NCBI GenBank assembly: GCA_033763635.1
Contig: JANRKG010000489.1
Span: 1-6,613 of the forward strand
Direction of reading: 5' to 3'
DNA length: 6,613 nucleotides
Source: JANRKG01 sp033763635
GTDB lineage: Bacteria; Cyanobacteriota; Cyanobacteriia; GCF-001939115
Both the position numbers and the translations under genes were made by a program. Shown one piece after another: positions 1 to 5,424 of the stretch. The stretch's first letter is position 1. Every line of letters starts with the position of its first letter. The notes below the pieces were generated by a model that saw only the letters and a list, made by a program, of their open reading frames with translations, did not search any database and was not told where the DNA came from.

Positions 1-1084
1 CTGGCACAGGGAAATTCTCTGATTTACGTTGAATGAGTTTAGGAAGCACCTGTTTTCTATTCATTCCGCTTGTCTGCTGCACTACATGGGTTAACTCATG
101 AGCAGTCAACGCATCCTTCCCAGGAGCCTTCCCCGCACCAAAATAAACATCCTGTTTGTGAGTAAACGCGTGAGCATTCAAATCTCGGTTCATCTGCACC
201 GCTTCGCCATCGGTGTGTACCCGTACCTGGCTAAAGTCAGTGCGAAAGCGGGATTCCATGAAGGTTTTTACATCCTGCGGTAAGGGGCTGCCGCCACCTT
301 GCCTACTATTCAGCCGACTTTCCAGGTTGCCACCCACCTGTAAGCTGCCATCGATCGCCCGTTGCAGGGATGGCTTTGTCTGCACAGCCTCCTCTCCTTC
401 GGGCATCTCGTGTCGCTGCAAGGTATTCGCCAGCGGTTTCGTCTGTAGCGCTTCCTCCTCTGGCATTGCTTCCCGTTGCACCGTTCCTGCCCCAGGTTTT
501 GTCTGGATCTCCTCTTCCTCCAGATTGTCCATGCGTTGAATGTCAATGTTTTCTGACGTTTTGGTTTGCAGTTCCTCCTCTTCCCCCGGCATCGCTTCCC
601 GTTGGACGAGGGGCGTAATCGTTGCGACTAGCGGTTTGGTCTGGACCTCTTCTTCCGGGGCGGTTTCGCGTTGGATGGGTTGCTGCGTAGCAGAGTCAGG
701 CATACTCATCACCTGCTCCGCGACACGATCGGCTTCTTGTTCGTACTGATCATTCGGTTGCCCGATCGTCAACTTCGCCTGAACTCCATGTAATTTGGGA
801 GGAGATGGAGGGGTTTGCCCTTCTGCATACAAGCGAAACGGTTTCCACTCTAGCCTAGTTGTTTCTCCTTCAGATGCAGTCTCACTACTGTCCCGAGAGG
901 TCTGTACAATCGGTGAGGGCGGCATTGACCAGGTTTCATGAGGACGGCGAGGAAAGGGATTATCAGGAGAAGATACAGTCCCCTGGCCTGGAAAGGTCAC
1001 CTCGAACGGTCGGGGTGATAAAGGACTTGCTTTGAGCGAAGGTGCTGGAGCCTGAACCGTATCTGCTTGAATGTCGTGGGGCAT
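1..1084 (-). CDS. DUF4157 / eCIS-core-domain protein, 3' end outside window
   Basis: The frame read from ATG at 1084 stays open to the window edge (361 codons seen), so the C-terminus is missing. Residues 1-100 are Pro/Ser-rich and probably disordered. Residues 101-127 carry the family signature with YEQEADRVA (114-122). Residues 136-239 hold five acidic modules of the form QR-x(n)-EEE-x-QTKP. Residues 252-340 form the DUF4157 core (PF13699 type), with RFRTDFSQVRVHTD (279-292), NAHAF (303-307) and the zinc-metallopeptidase-like HELTH (329-333), followed by VVQQ. DUF4157 proteins are known to be encoded near extracellular contractile injection systems and to include predicted cargo or toxins; whether the HExxH is catalytic is not settled by the sequence. 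No signal peptide or membrane segment is visible, so it is probably cytosolic until delivered. The upstream in-frame stop is at 1153-1151; GTG at 1114 is an alternative start. There is no clear Shine-Dalgarno. Family assignment is firm; the effector role is inference. Confidence 0.93.
   Translation of the reverse strand, partial: MPHDIQADTVQAPAPSLKASPLSPRPFEVTFPGQGTVSSPDNPFPRRPHETWSMPPSPIVQTSRDSSETASEGETTRLEWKPFRLYAEGQTPPSPPKLHGVQAKLTIGQPNDQYEQEADRVAEQVMSMPDSATQQPIQRETAPEEEVQTKPLVATITPLVQREAMPGEEEELQTKTSENIDIQRMDNLEEEEIQTKPGAGTVQREAMPEEEALQTKPLANTLQRHEMPEGEEAVQTKPSLQRAIDGSLQVGGNLESRLNSRQGGGSPLPQDVKTFMESRFRTDFSQVRVHTDGEAVQMNRDLNAHAFTHKQDVYFGAGKAPGKDALTAHELTHVVQQTSGMNRKQVLPKLIQRKSENFPVP
368..679 (-). 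repeat. Five degenerate acidic QR-EEE-QTKP modules in the DUF4157 protein
   Basis: Residues 136-239 consist of five modules of 18-24 residues. Each opens with (I/V/L)QR, continues with a short Met-Pro or Ala-Pro element and a run of two to four Glu, and closes with QTKP (QTKT in module 2). Tails differ, for example LVATITP, SENID, GAGT and LANT. A sixth opening 'LQR' at 240-242 runs into the DUF4157 core. The DNA copies are recognisable in the plus strand as recurring 'ggttttgtctg..cctcctc..' blocks. Such acidic QTKP linkers are common between the N-terminal signature and the core of this family; their function is not known to me. Confidence 0.85.
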
Positions 1085-1102
1085 GATAGGTAATGTGTAG
1101 AC

Positions 1103-1125
1103 GGCATCTAACACAAGGAGATGCC
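1103..1125 (-). promoter_or_regulatory. Hairpin in the leader of the DUF4157 mRNA
   Basis: GGCATCT and AGATGCC form a perfect 7-bp inverted repeat around a 9-nt loop, ending 18 nt before the ATG at 1084. Read as mRNA, the 5' arm and loop contain UCUCCUU, which resembles anti-Shine-Dalgarno sequence. The structure is seen directly; a role in translation control is conjecture, and the start has no obvious Shine-Dalgarno to mask. Confidence 0.4.
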
Positions 1126-1223
1126 TTATTAAACTCTGATTAGTTGAAACTCACCACTTACTTTGGTCTACTCTGACCGAAAGATATTTGTATTTGTCAA
1201 CAATTAGTGAATTTAGGCAGCAC

Positions 1224-1248
1224 TTCTCAGTGTGAGAACGATTCTCAC
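1224..1248. promoter_or_regulatory. Three alternating TTCTCA/TGAGAA half-sites, operator candidate
   Basis: TTCTCA (1224-1229), TGAGAA (1233-1238) and TTCTCA (1242-1247) lie at exact 9-bp intervals in alternating orientation. The right pair forms a perfect 17-bp inverted repeat, GTGAGAACGATTCTCAC (1232-1248). The centre can be written as a 7-1-7 element, TGAGAAC-G-ATTCTCA, resembling Fur-family (Fur/Zur/PerR) boxes. It lies about 140 bp upstream of the DUF4157 start, just upstream of a minus-strand TTGACA. The repeats are direct observation; the regulator is unknown. Confidence 0.5.
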
Positions 1249-1301
1249 CTAATCACCTGAAATCGGCGGATTTAAGCGGCTTAGAGCGGCATTTTACCAT
1301 T

Positions 1302-1323
1302 TGAAAAATTGCTGAAAAATTGA
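1302..1323. repeat. Tandem 11-mer, two copies
   Basis: TGAAAAATTGC (1302-1312) is followed immediately by TGAAAAATTGA (1313-1323), identical in 10 of 11 positions. The period is close to one helical turn and the A-tracts are in phase, which would favour local DNA bending. It may be only a chance duplication in AT-rich intergenic DNA. Confidence 0.5.
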
Positions 1324-1340
1324 GTAAAAAGCTTGTGGAG

Positions 1341-1356
1341 GTACTGATTCCAGTAC
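1341..1356. promoter_or_regulatory. Perfect 16-bp inverted repeat, possible operator
   Basis: GTACTG-ATTC-CAGTAC is a perfect 6-4-6 inverted repeat. GTACTG recurs at 1422-1427, at the start of the putative small transcription unit. The outer GTA...TAC spacing is 10, not the 8 expected for an NtcA box, and it does not match the cyanobacterial LexA consensus. The binding factor is unknown. Confidence 0.35.
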
Positions 1357-1411
1357 AAACATTTCAAGATGAGAATTGCTGTTTCCTTCTGCCCCTTACC
1401 CTCTGCCCTCA

Positions 1412-1424
1412 TGATACAATTGTA
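1412..1424 (+). promoter_or_regulatory. Extended -10 promoter overlapping a TACAATTGTA palindrome
   Basis: TGATACAAT (1412-1420) has the TG-N-TACAAT form of an extended -10 element, which would start transcription near 1427. No good -35 is found 16-18 bp upstream, where the sequence is C-rich. The -10 hexamer is embedded in the 10-bp perfect palindrome TACAATTGTA (1415-1424), similar in character to sites bound by OhrR/MarR-type repressors. A repressor bound there would block the promoter. The link to the marR gene 165 bp downstream is inference. Confidence 0.4.
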
Positions 1425-1426
1425 CT

Positions 1427-1481
1427 GTTACACCTCATCACTCCTTAAGTGATTAGCCTCCAAGGAATTGGGGGCTTTTTT
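1427..1481 (+). ncRNA. Candidate small RNA or attenuated marR leader, two hairpins
   Basis: A short unit of about 55-60 nt runs from a promoter-like element to an intrinsic terminator, with no open frame of note. Hairpin 1 (1437-1453) pairs ATCACT with AGTGAT around the loop CCTTA. Hairpin 2 (1455-1476) is the terminator stem with a GGAA tetraloop. The first loop (CCUU) is complementary to the second loop region (AAGG), so a loop-loop contact or alternative pairing is possible. About 107 bp follow before marR, so this is either a free-standing sRNA or a premature terminator in the marR leader. It does not match a family I can name with confidence; the Yfr1 core ACUCCUCACAC is absent. Confidence 0.45.
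1455..1481 (+). terminator. Strong Rho-independent terminator
   Basis: AGCCTCCAA (1455-1463) pairs with TTGGGGGCT (1468-1476) as a 9-bp stem with one G-U pair and a GGAA (GNRA) loop. The run of six T is at 1476-1481, its first T closing the stem. No protein-coding gene precedes it on the plus strand, so it must end a non-coding transcript or attenuate the marR leader. Confidence 0.8.
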
Positions 1482-1530
1482 CTGTTATGAAGTAATAATT
1501 AAAGAAAAGGTTTACTGACCCGTTTCTAAG

Positions 1531-1542
1531 TTGAATATTCAA
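1531..1542. promoter_or_regulatory. 12-bp palindrome before marR, operator candidate
   Basis: TTGAATATTCAA is a perfect palindrome ending 46 bp upstream of the marR start. MarR-family repressors commonly bind AT-rich palindromes with TTG...CAA ends near their own promoter, so this is a reasonable autoregulatory site. This is inference from position and symmetry only. Confidence 0.4.
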
Positions 1543-1588
1543 GTGAATTGATCTCAAATCAGCCTATATCACTCCTCTGTCACTCCTG

Positions 1589-2095
1589 ATGAAGCCTTCC
1601 GAGAGTTATCCCAATGGGGATATAAGCGATAGTTCTGGGTTTACCGAACCCGTATTTGCCGAACAATGGCACGAGGTTCTGGCCCCTTATGGGTTGGAAT
1701 ACCGAATTAAACTGTTGGGGCAGCTATACACCCGCAGATTTCAAGAAAAGTTAGAACCGTTTGGGCTAACTCCCTTTCACTGGGTCGTGCTTTGTTGTCT
1801 GTGGGAAGAAAATGGACTGGCAACTTCTTGCATTGGGGAACGGTTGCAGCAGGTGGGGGGAACGCTCACTGGAGTCCTCAATCGGATGGAAGAACGGAAG
1901 TTGATTCGCCGGGTGCGAGATACCTCCGATCGCCGAATTTACCGTATCTGGTTAACGGAAGCGGGGGAGTCGCTACGGGGCGTTTTACCTCTCCTTGCTA
2001 GGGATGTGCGAGAACAGGCGCTTCGAGATATGACCCCAGAGGAGCGGGCGCAATTTTCGCAGTTGGTTGACCGAAATATTGCCAATCTCAATTAA
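1589..2095 (+). CDS. MarR-family winged-helix transcriptional regulator
   Basis: The 168-residue protein matches the usual size of MarR dimers, with an N-terminal extension of about 25 residues rich in Ser, Asp and Glu. The pattern is typical: an N-terminal dimerisation helix (about 35-57, YRIKLLGQLYTRRFQEKL), LTPFHWVVLCCLWEENG (60-76), a helix-turn-helix with the recognition helix near 90-103 (GGTLTGVLNRMEERKLI), and a wing with the diagnostic DxxDRR-Ixx-LT pattern (111-123). A C-terminal helix pair (about 126-166) completes the dimer interface. Cys69, Cys70 and Cys81 are present, but a redox-sensing role as in OhrR cannot be claimed. It probably acts as a cytosolic repressor of nearby genes; ligand and targets are unknown. 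The ATG at 1589 lacks a Shine-Dalgarno. An in-frame stop lies upstream at 1544-1546 and there is no ATG between, so this start is likely. Confidence 0.93.
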   Translation: MKPSESYPNGDISDSSGFTEPVFAEQWHEVLAPYGLEYRIKLLGQLYTRRFQEKLEPFGLTPFHWVVLCCLWEENGLATSCIGERLQQVGGTLTGVLNRMEERKLIRRVRDTSDRRIYRIWLTEAGESLRGVLPLLARDVREQALRDMTPEERAQFSQLVDRNIANLN

Positions 2096-2233
2096 AGGCT
2101 GAAAGATTTATGGTTCCTCAATCTATCTCTGCTTACCTGGCAAGACCAATCCTGTTTGTGAATCTCGCGATTTCCAGAGAGAGAGGAACGGTAAGATGGT
2201 CATACTCGCCCTTTCTCTACCCTCACCTTTTTG
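2096..2233. other. Spacer between marR and the HAD gene
   Basis: The 138-bp gap has no coding frame and no convincing terminator. It contains a small AATC-TCGC-GATT inverted repeat near 2160-2172 and a GA-rich stretch near 2176-2188. With no terminator visible, read-through from marR into the HAD gene is possible, but a separate promoter cannot be excluded. Confidence 0.4.
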
Positions 2234-2872
2234 ATGACCTCTGTTGTAGTTTTTGATTTTGATGGCACGATCGCCGATACGCTAGATGCAGTGGTTCACA
2301 TCGCTAATCATCTGGCTGATGAGTTTGGATATCAGCCCGTGGGTGCGGAAGAAGTCAAGCGGCTCCGTCACATGAGTTCGCGAGAAGTGATTCAGCAATC
2401 TAAAATTCCTTTTATCAAAATTCCTTTTCTCGTGCGAAAGGTGCGAACGGAGTTGAAAGCCCAAATTCCAACCTTGAAACCTGTGTCAGGGATGCCAGAG
2501 ACTTTGAAGCAGTTGAAACAACAGGGAAATCGGATGGGCATCATCACCTCTAACTCTGAGGAAAACGTGATTGCGTTTCTCAAAAGCAACGAGATGAAGG
2601 ATGCGATCGACTTTGTTTACTCCGGAGTTTCCTTGTTTGGCAAAGGGCGGTTAATTCGTCGCTTTCTCAAAGAATCCAACTTGCCCGCTGAGTCAGTTCT
2701 CTATGTGGGGGATGAAACACGGGATATTGAAGCGGCAAAACGGGCCGGAACTCGTGCAGTTGCCGTTACCTGGGGTTTCAATTCTCGCGAAGTTTTAACC
2801 AGCCATCGGCCCGATTTTCTGGTTGACCGACCCGAAGAATTGATTGCGATCGCCGCAGGGAAAGCTCTTTAA
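2234..2872 (+). CDS. HAD-superfamily hydrolase, phosphoglycolate-phosphatase-like
   Basis: This 212-residue protein has all four haloacid-dehalogenase motifs: motif I DFDGTIADT (8-16, nucleophile Asp8 and acid Asp10), motif II IITSNS (103-108), motif III Lys137 in FGKGRL, and motif IV VGDETRDIEAAKRAG (158-172) for Mg binding. The helical segment after motif I (about 17-80) is a small C1 cap, as in Gph/PGP and beta-phosphoglucomutase relatives. It is expected to be a cytosolic Mg-dependent phosphatase on a small phosphorylated metabolite. Phosphoglycolate is a guess from family resemblance, since cyanobacteria carry several such paralogues. ATG at 2234 is preferred over the TTG one codon earlier. 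It lies on the same strand 138 bp after marR and may share its transcript. Its end is 110 bp from the convergent peptidase gene. Confidence 0.93.
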   Translation: MTSVVVFDFDGTIADTLDAVVHIANHLADEFGYQPVGAEEVKRLRHMSSREVIQQSKIPFIKIPFLVRKVRTELKAQIPTLKPVSGMPETLKQLKQQGNRMGIITSNSEENVIAFLKSNEMKDAIDFVYSGVSLFGKGRLIRRFLKESNLPAESVLYVGDETRDIEAAKRAGTRAVAVTWGFNSREVLTSHRPDFLVDRPEELIAIAAGKAL

Positions 2873-2914
2873 TCCCAGAGGGTCTGACTTCAGAAAGATG
2901 TTGAACCCCGGTAA

Positions 2915-2942
2915 TTCAAGTTTCTTGAAAGAGCAATCTTTT
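2915..2942. terminator. Weak hairpins between convergent genes
   Basis: The 110-bp gap between the convergent HAD and peptidase genes contains TTCAAG-TTT-CTTGAA (2915-2929), a perfect 6-bp stem. Overlapping it is AAAGA-GCAA-TCTTT (2928-2941), with a GCAA loop. Neither is GC-rich or followed by a clean T-run, so a terminator role rests mainly on position. Confidence 0.25.
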
Positions 2943-2982
2943 GGTTATGGGGAAATTCGATGGCTAACCTACTGGAAACAAA

Positions 2983-5382
2983 TCAACTACGCCCTACGGT
3001 TTCCTCTGCTTCTAGATAAGTACGGAACCACTCAATCATTTCCTGGGCAGCGTACTGCTGATACTCCTGACTGAATAGGCCATGTCCTGCGTCTACAAAC
3101 TTCACCATCCGAGAAGGCACGCCGCGTACAGCAATCATCCAATAAAGGTTTTCATCAAAGCTGATAGGTAAGTAATCCTGATCGCCTTTAAAGAATAAAA
3201 CAGGAGTTTCAATGCGACCTGCATTATAAACAGGAGAAACCGCTTGAAAAAGAGTCGGGTTGTCATAAGGCGTGATGGAGCCGAACGTAAAGGGAGAGAC
3301 CCCTGGAAATCCCTGTGTCCAATCTGCCAAAATGTCGATCCAGGAGCATTGGGCGGATGCAGCGGTATAGAGATCGGGATGGCGGACCAGGCTTTGGGTT
3401 GTAAAGTATCCTCCGTAGGAACAGCCCGTAATGCCGATTTTTCCGGGAGAGGTGTATCCCCGATCGATCGTCTGCTTGACGATTTCAGCCATCGCATCGA
3501 TATCAATCCGCCCAAAGTTTTGATTCTCATAGAGGGCATTGAAGCGCCGTTCTCCAAATCCGTAACGCCCATACAGGGGCACAATGAGTACAGGGAATCC
3601 AAAATTGGGTAACAGGGCATAGGGCGTTTCTACTTCGGCGGACCAGCGATCGGTCATTTCAGCATAAGGGCCGCCTTCTTGCCACACAATCAGGGGTTTG
3701 TTTTGGGGAGGGAAAGGGGCATCGGCAGCCTGAAGGAGACGACCTTCCAGGACTTCCCCATTCGCCAGGGTGAACGTTACCCGATCGGCCCGTATCCGTT
3801 CCTGTTGTGGAAATTGGCGGTTAAGCGTTGTGAGGGCAGTCGGTGGGGAAGGGGAGGGGGTATCAGTCTGGAAATCAATGCGGTACAGTTCGGGAGGGTG
3901 GGTGAAGGCACTATAGGCGAACACTAGCCCATTGCCTTGAAGCGTCTTGATAACTCTGTAATCTAAATAACTACCCGACTGAGTGGAAAGCTTTGTCAGG
4001 ACCCCCGATCGGCGATTGTAATGGTAAAGCTGCAAATCCATGCCAATCAAAACCCGAAAAATAGCTTCCTCCGAAGAAATAAACTTTCCCTGAAAAGTCC
4101 AACTGCCCGGAATGGAGTAAGTTCCTAACTGTTCCAGGCGATGGAGTTCCCGTAAGTGAGCATCATAAAAGCGCACGGAACTGCGCTGGGGAATGCTGTA
4201 GACAGGATACATCCTTCCCTGCAATAGGGTTGGGTGGAGCATTGTTGTCAGCAACGTCTGCCCGTCGGGACTCCAATTCACCTCCCCAAAAGTGGCCCGA
4301 TCGCCCCCCTCAGCGGCATAGCGAAGGGTCCGCCGATCGGTCGCAAGGTCAATCACCAGGAGGGAACTTTTTTGTAAGTTAGGATTTTCATTGGGTGGTA
4401 AAGTTCCCATCTTGTCGCGCGTTAAGGGTGAGAACAGTCGTTCTCCCACGTTCGCAAAAGGGCCTGACTCTTCCGGATCTTCCCAGGTGCGAACCAGGGC
4501 CAGCTTAGAAGCATCGGGGGACCAGGCAGCGGATTGAATGGTGGTTTCAGGGGGAAGATTGAACCGATAGAGTTCCTTCTTGTCCGGTAGGGATAGAACC
4601 CGCAGATCTTTTAAGGCTATTTCTTCTCCTGCTTCGGGTTTTTCCTGGGGCATCTGCGGTTTAGGGCTTGTCGCTTGCCGCCTGCCAATTCTTTTTTTTC
4701 GGCTCTTGTCTGCTTTTTCTTCCGGCGGCAAAACCTCAATGAGAATGCGATTTCCCCCTGGGGAGAGGCTGAGTTTAGCCTCAGGAAAGGCGAGGGGTTC
4801 AAAACTGACTTTAGCAGTGCGGCGATCGATCACCAGCAAGCCTCCTTCTGCCTCTTCCTCACTGTCTTTGGGATAGGCAATTGTGATGGCAACATCGGCG
4901 TTGCGCCAGCGAAAATCATCCGTGATTTCAAAGGCTGCGATGGTTTTTTGGGGAATGGCAGTTAACTTGCCCGTTTGAATATCCAAAAACTGATAAACCT
5001 CTGGTTCTGGATCTTCCATCCCTGGGGGTTCAGAGGGCTTATCAGGTTGTTTTCGTTCTTTCGTGAGCCGCTCTATTTCGATCACAAGGGTTTTCCCATC
5101 TGGGCTGGGATCACTCACAATTCTGGGATAGAACGTGTTTTGCAACCGAGCAATCTTGTCAACATCTTCCTTCGGTAGGATCATTTCCTGGCTCGCCAGG
5201 GTTGGATTGATGATCACGATCGGATCTGGCCTGACGGGACGGGGAACCGCAAATTTGGGGGGTTTTGATGTCCTTTGGGAAGAAGCGGGGGAATTGCCGA
5301 TGTCAACGCCTGTTGCACGATAGAGAGGAAGGGGGCTGATGGACAACAGCAAAGTTAAACCAGAAATGATCGCAGTTTTCAT
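2983..5382 (-). CDS. Secreted S9-family (prolyl-oligopeptidase-like) serine peptidase
   Basis: The 799-residue protein begins with a likely signal peptide: Lys2 and a hydrophobic stretch at 4-20 (AIISGLTLLLSISPLPL). A Pro-rich linker follows, so export to the periplasm is expected. Residues about 80-520 form a beta-propeller with SPDG-type blade motifs near 93, 207, 288 and 371. A charged Lys/Arg/Glu/Pro-rich insert of about 35 residues (near 219-254) interrupts it. Residues about 530-785 are an alpha/beta-hydrolase domain with the nucleophile elbow GCSYGG (Ser655), GDQDYLP (Asp736) and DAGHG (His767), a complete triad. Length and layout fit bacterial S9 acylaminoacyl- or dipeptidyl-peptidase relatives; cleavage specificity cannot be read from sequence. 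ATG at 5382 is preferred to the TTG just before it, giving a clean signal sequence. It is the last gene of a minus-strand cluster, 42 bp after the ABC ATPase gene. Confidence 0.92.
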   Translation of the reverse strand: MKTAIISGLTLLLSISPLPLYRATGVDIGNSPASSQRTSKPPKFAVPRPVRPDPIVIINPTLASQEMILPKEDVDKIARLQNTFYPRIVSDPSPDGKTLVIEIERLTKERKQPDKPSEPPGMEDPEPEVYQFLDIQTGKLTAIPQKTIAAFEITDDFRWRNADVAITIAYPKDSEEEAEGGLLVIDRRTAKVSFEPLAFPEAKLSLSPGGNRILIEVLPPEEKADKSRKKRIGRRQATSPKPQMPQEKPEAGEEIALKDLRVLSLPDKKELYRFNLPPETTIQSAAWSPDASKLALVRTWEDPEESGPFANVGERLFSPLTRDKMGTLPPNENPNLQKSSLLVIDLATDRRTLRYAAEGGDRATFGEVNWSPDGQTLLTTMLHPTLLQGRMYPVYSIPQRSSVRFYDAHLRELHRLEQLGTYSIPGSWTFQGKFISSEEAIFRVLIGMDLQLYHYNRRSGVLTKLSTQSGSYLDYRVIKTLQGNGLVFAYSAFTHPPELYRIDFQTDTPSPSPPTALTTLNRQFPQQERIRADRVTFTLANGEVLEGRLLQAADAPFPPQNKPLIVWQEGGPYAEMTDRWSAEVETPYALLPNFGFPVLIVPLYGRYGFGERRFNALYENQNFGRIDIDAMAEIVKQTIDRGYTSPGKIGITGCSYGGYFTTQSLVRHPDLYTAASAQCSWIDILADWTQGFPGVSPFTFGSITPYDNPTLFQAVSPVYNAGRIETPVLFFKGDQDYLPISFDENLYWMIAVRGVPSRMVKFVDAGHGLFSQEYQQYAAQEMIEWFRTYLEAEETVGRS

Positions 5383-5424
5383 CAAACAATCCGTATCAAA
5401 AAGAATGCAAAGGAACGCAAAAAC

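Larger units (their letters stand above)
1085..1588. other. 504-bp gene-free divergent regulatory region
   Basis: No credible coding frame was found on either strand between the DUF4157 start and the marR start. From left to right the region holds a leader hairpin (1103-1125), a minus-strand TTGACA (1200-1195) without a convincing -10 partner, TTCTCA/TGAGAA half-sites (1224-1248), two AGCGGC copies 10 bp apart (near 1275-1290), a tandem 11-mer (1302-1323), the palindrome at 1341-1356, a heptamer-periodic C/T-rich tract (1386-1408) resembling cyanobacterial STRR sequence, a small terminated transcription unit (about 1415-1481), and a palindrome before marR (1531-1542). Confidence 0.7.

Noticed and set aside
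368..679. CRISPR-like or DNA-level tandem repeat array
   Set aside because: The periodicity is at protein level, with uneven module lengths and diverged codons, inside an intact coding frame.
98..749. Several plus-strand and one alternative minus-strand open frames of 60-108 codons
   Set aside because: They lie opposite or out of frame with the DUF4157 gene. Their Ser/Pro/Leu-rich translations come from reading its repeat modules in the wrong frame.
1195..1200. TTGACA -35 box on the minus strand for the DUF4157 gene
   Set aside because: The hexamer is perfect, but no acceptable -10 lies 16-19 bp downstream (GTCAGA or TCAGAG), so a promoter is not called.
1341..1356. NtcA or LexA binding site
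   Set aside because: The GTA to TAC spacing is 10 rather than 8, and the right half does not fit the cyanobacterial LexA consensus.
1386..1408. STRR heptanucleotide repeat array
   Set aside because: Only about three degenerate C/T-rich heptamers are present, too few to call a repeat feature.
1427..1481. Yfr1 small RNA
   Set aside because: The two-hairpin shape and CACUCC are suggestive, but the conserved single-stranded core ACUCCUCACAC is absent.
2844..3074. Plus-strand frame of 76 codons across the convergent junction
   Set aside because: It overlaps the ends of the HAD and S9 peptidase genes and its product shows no recognisable pattern.
3135..4965. Open frames inside the S9 peptidase gene on both strands
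   Set aside because: The peptidase frame is complete with signal peptide, propeller motifs and catalytic triad, so the others are shadows.
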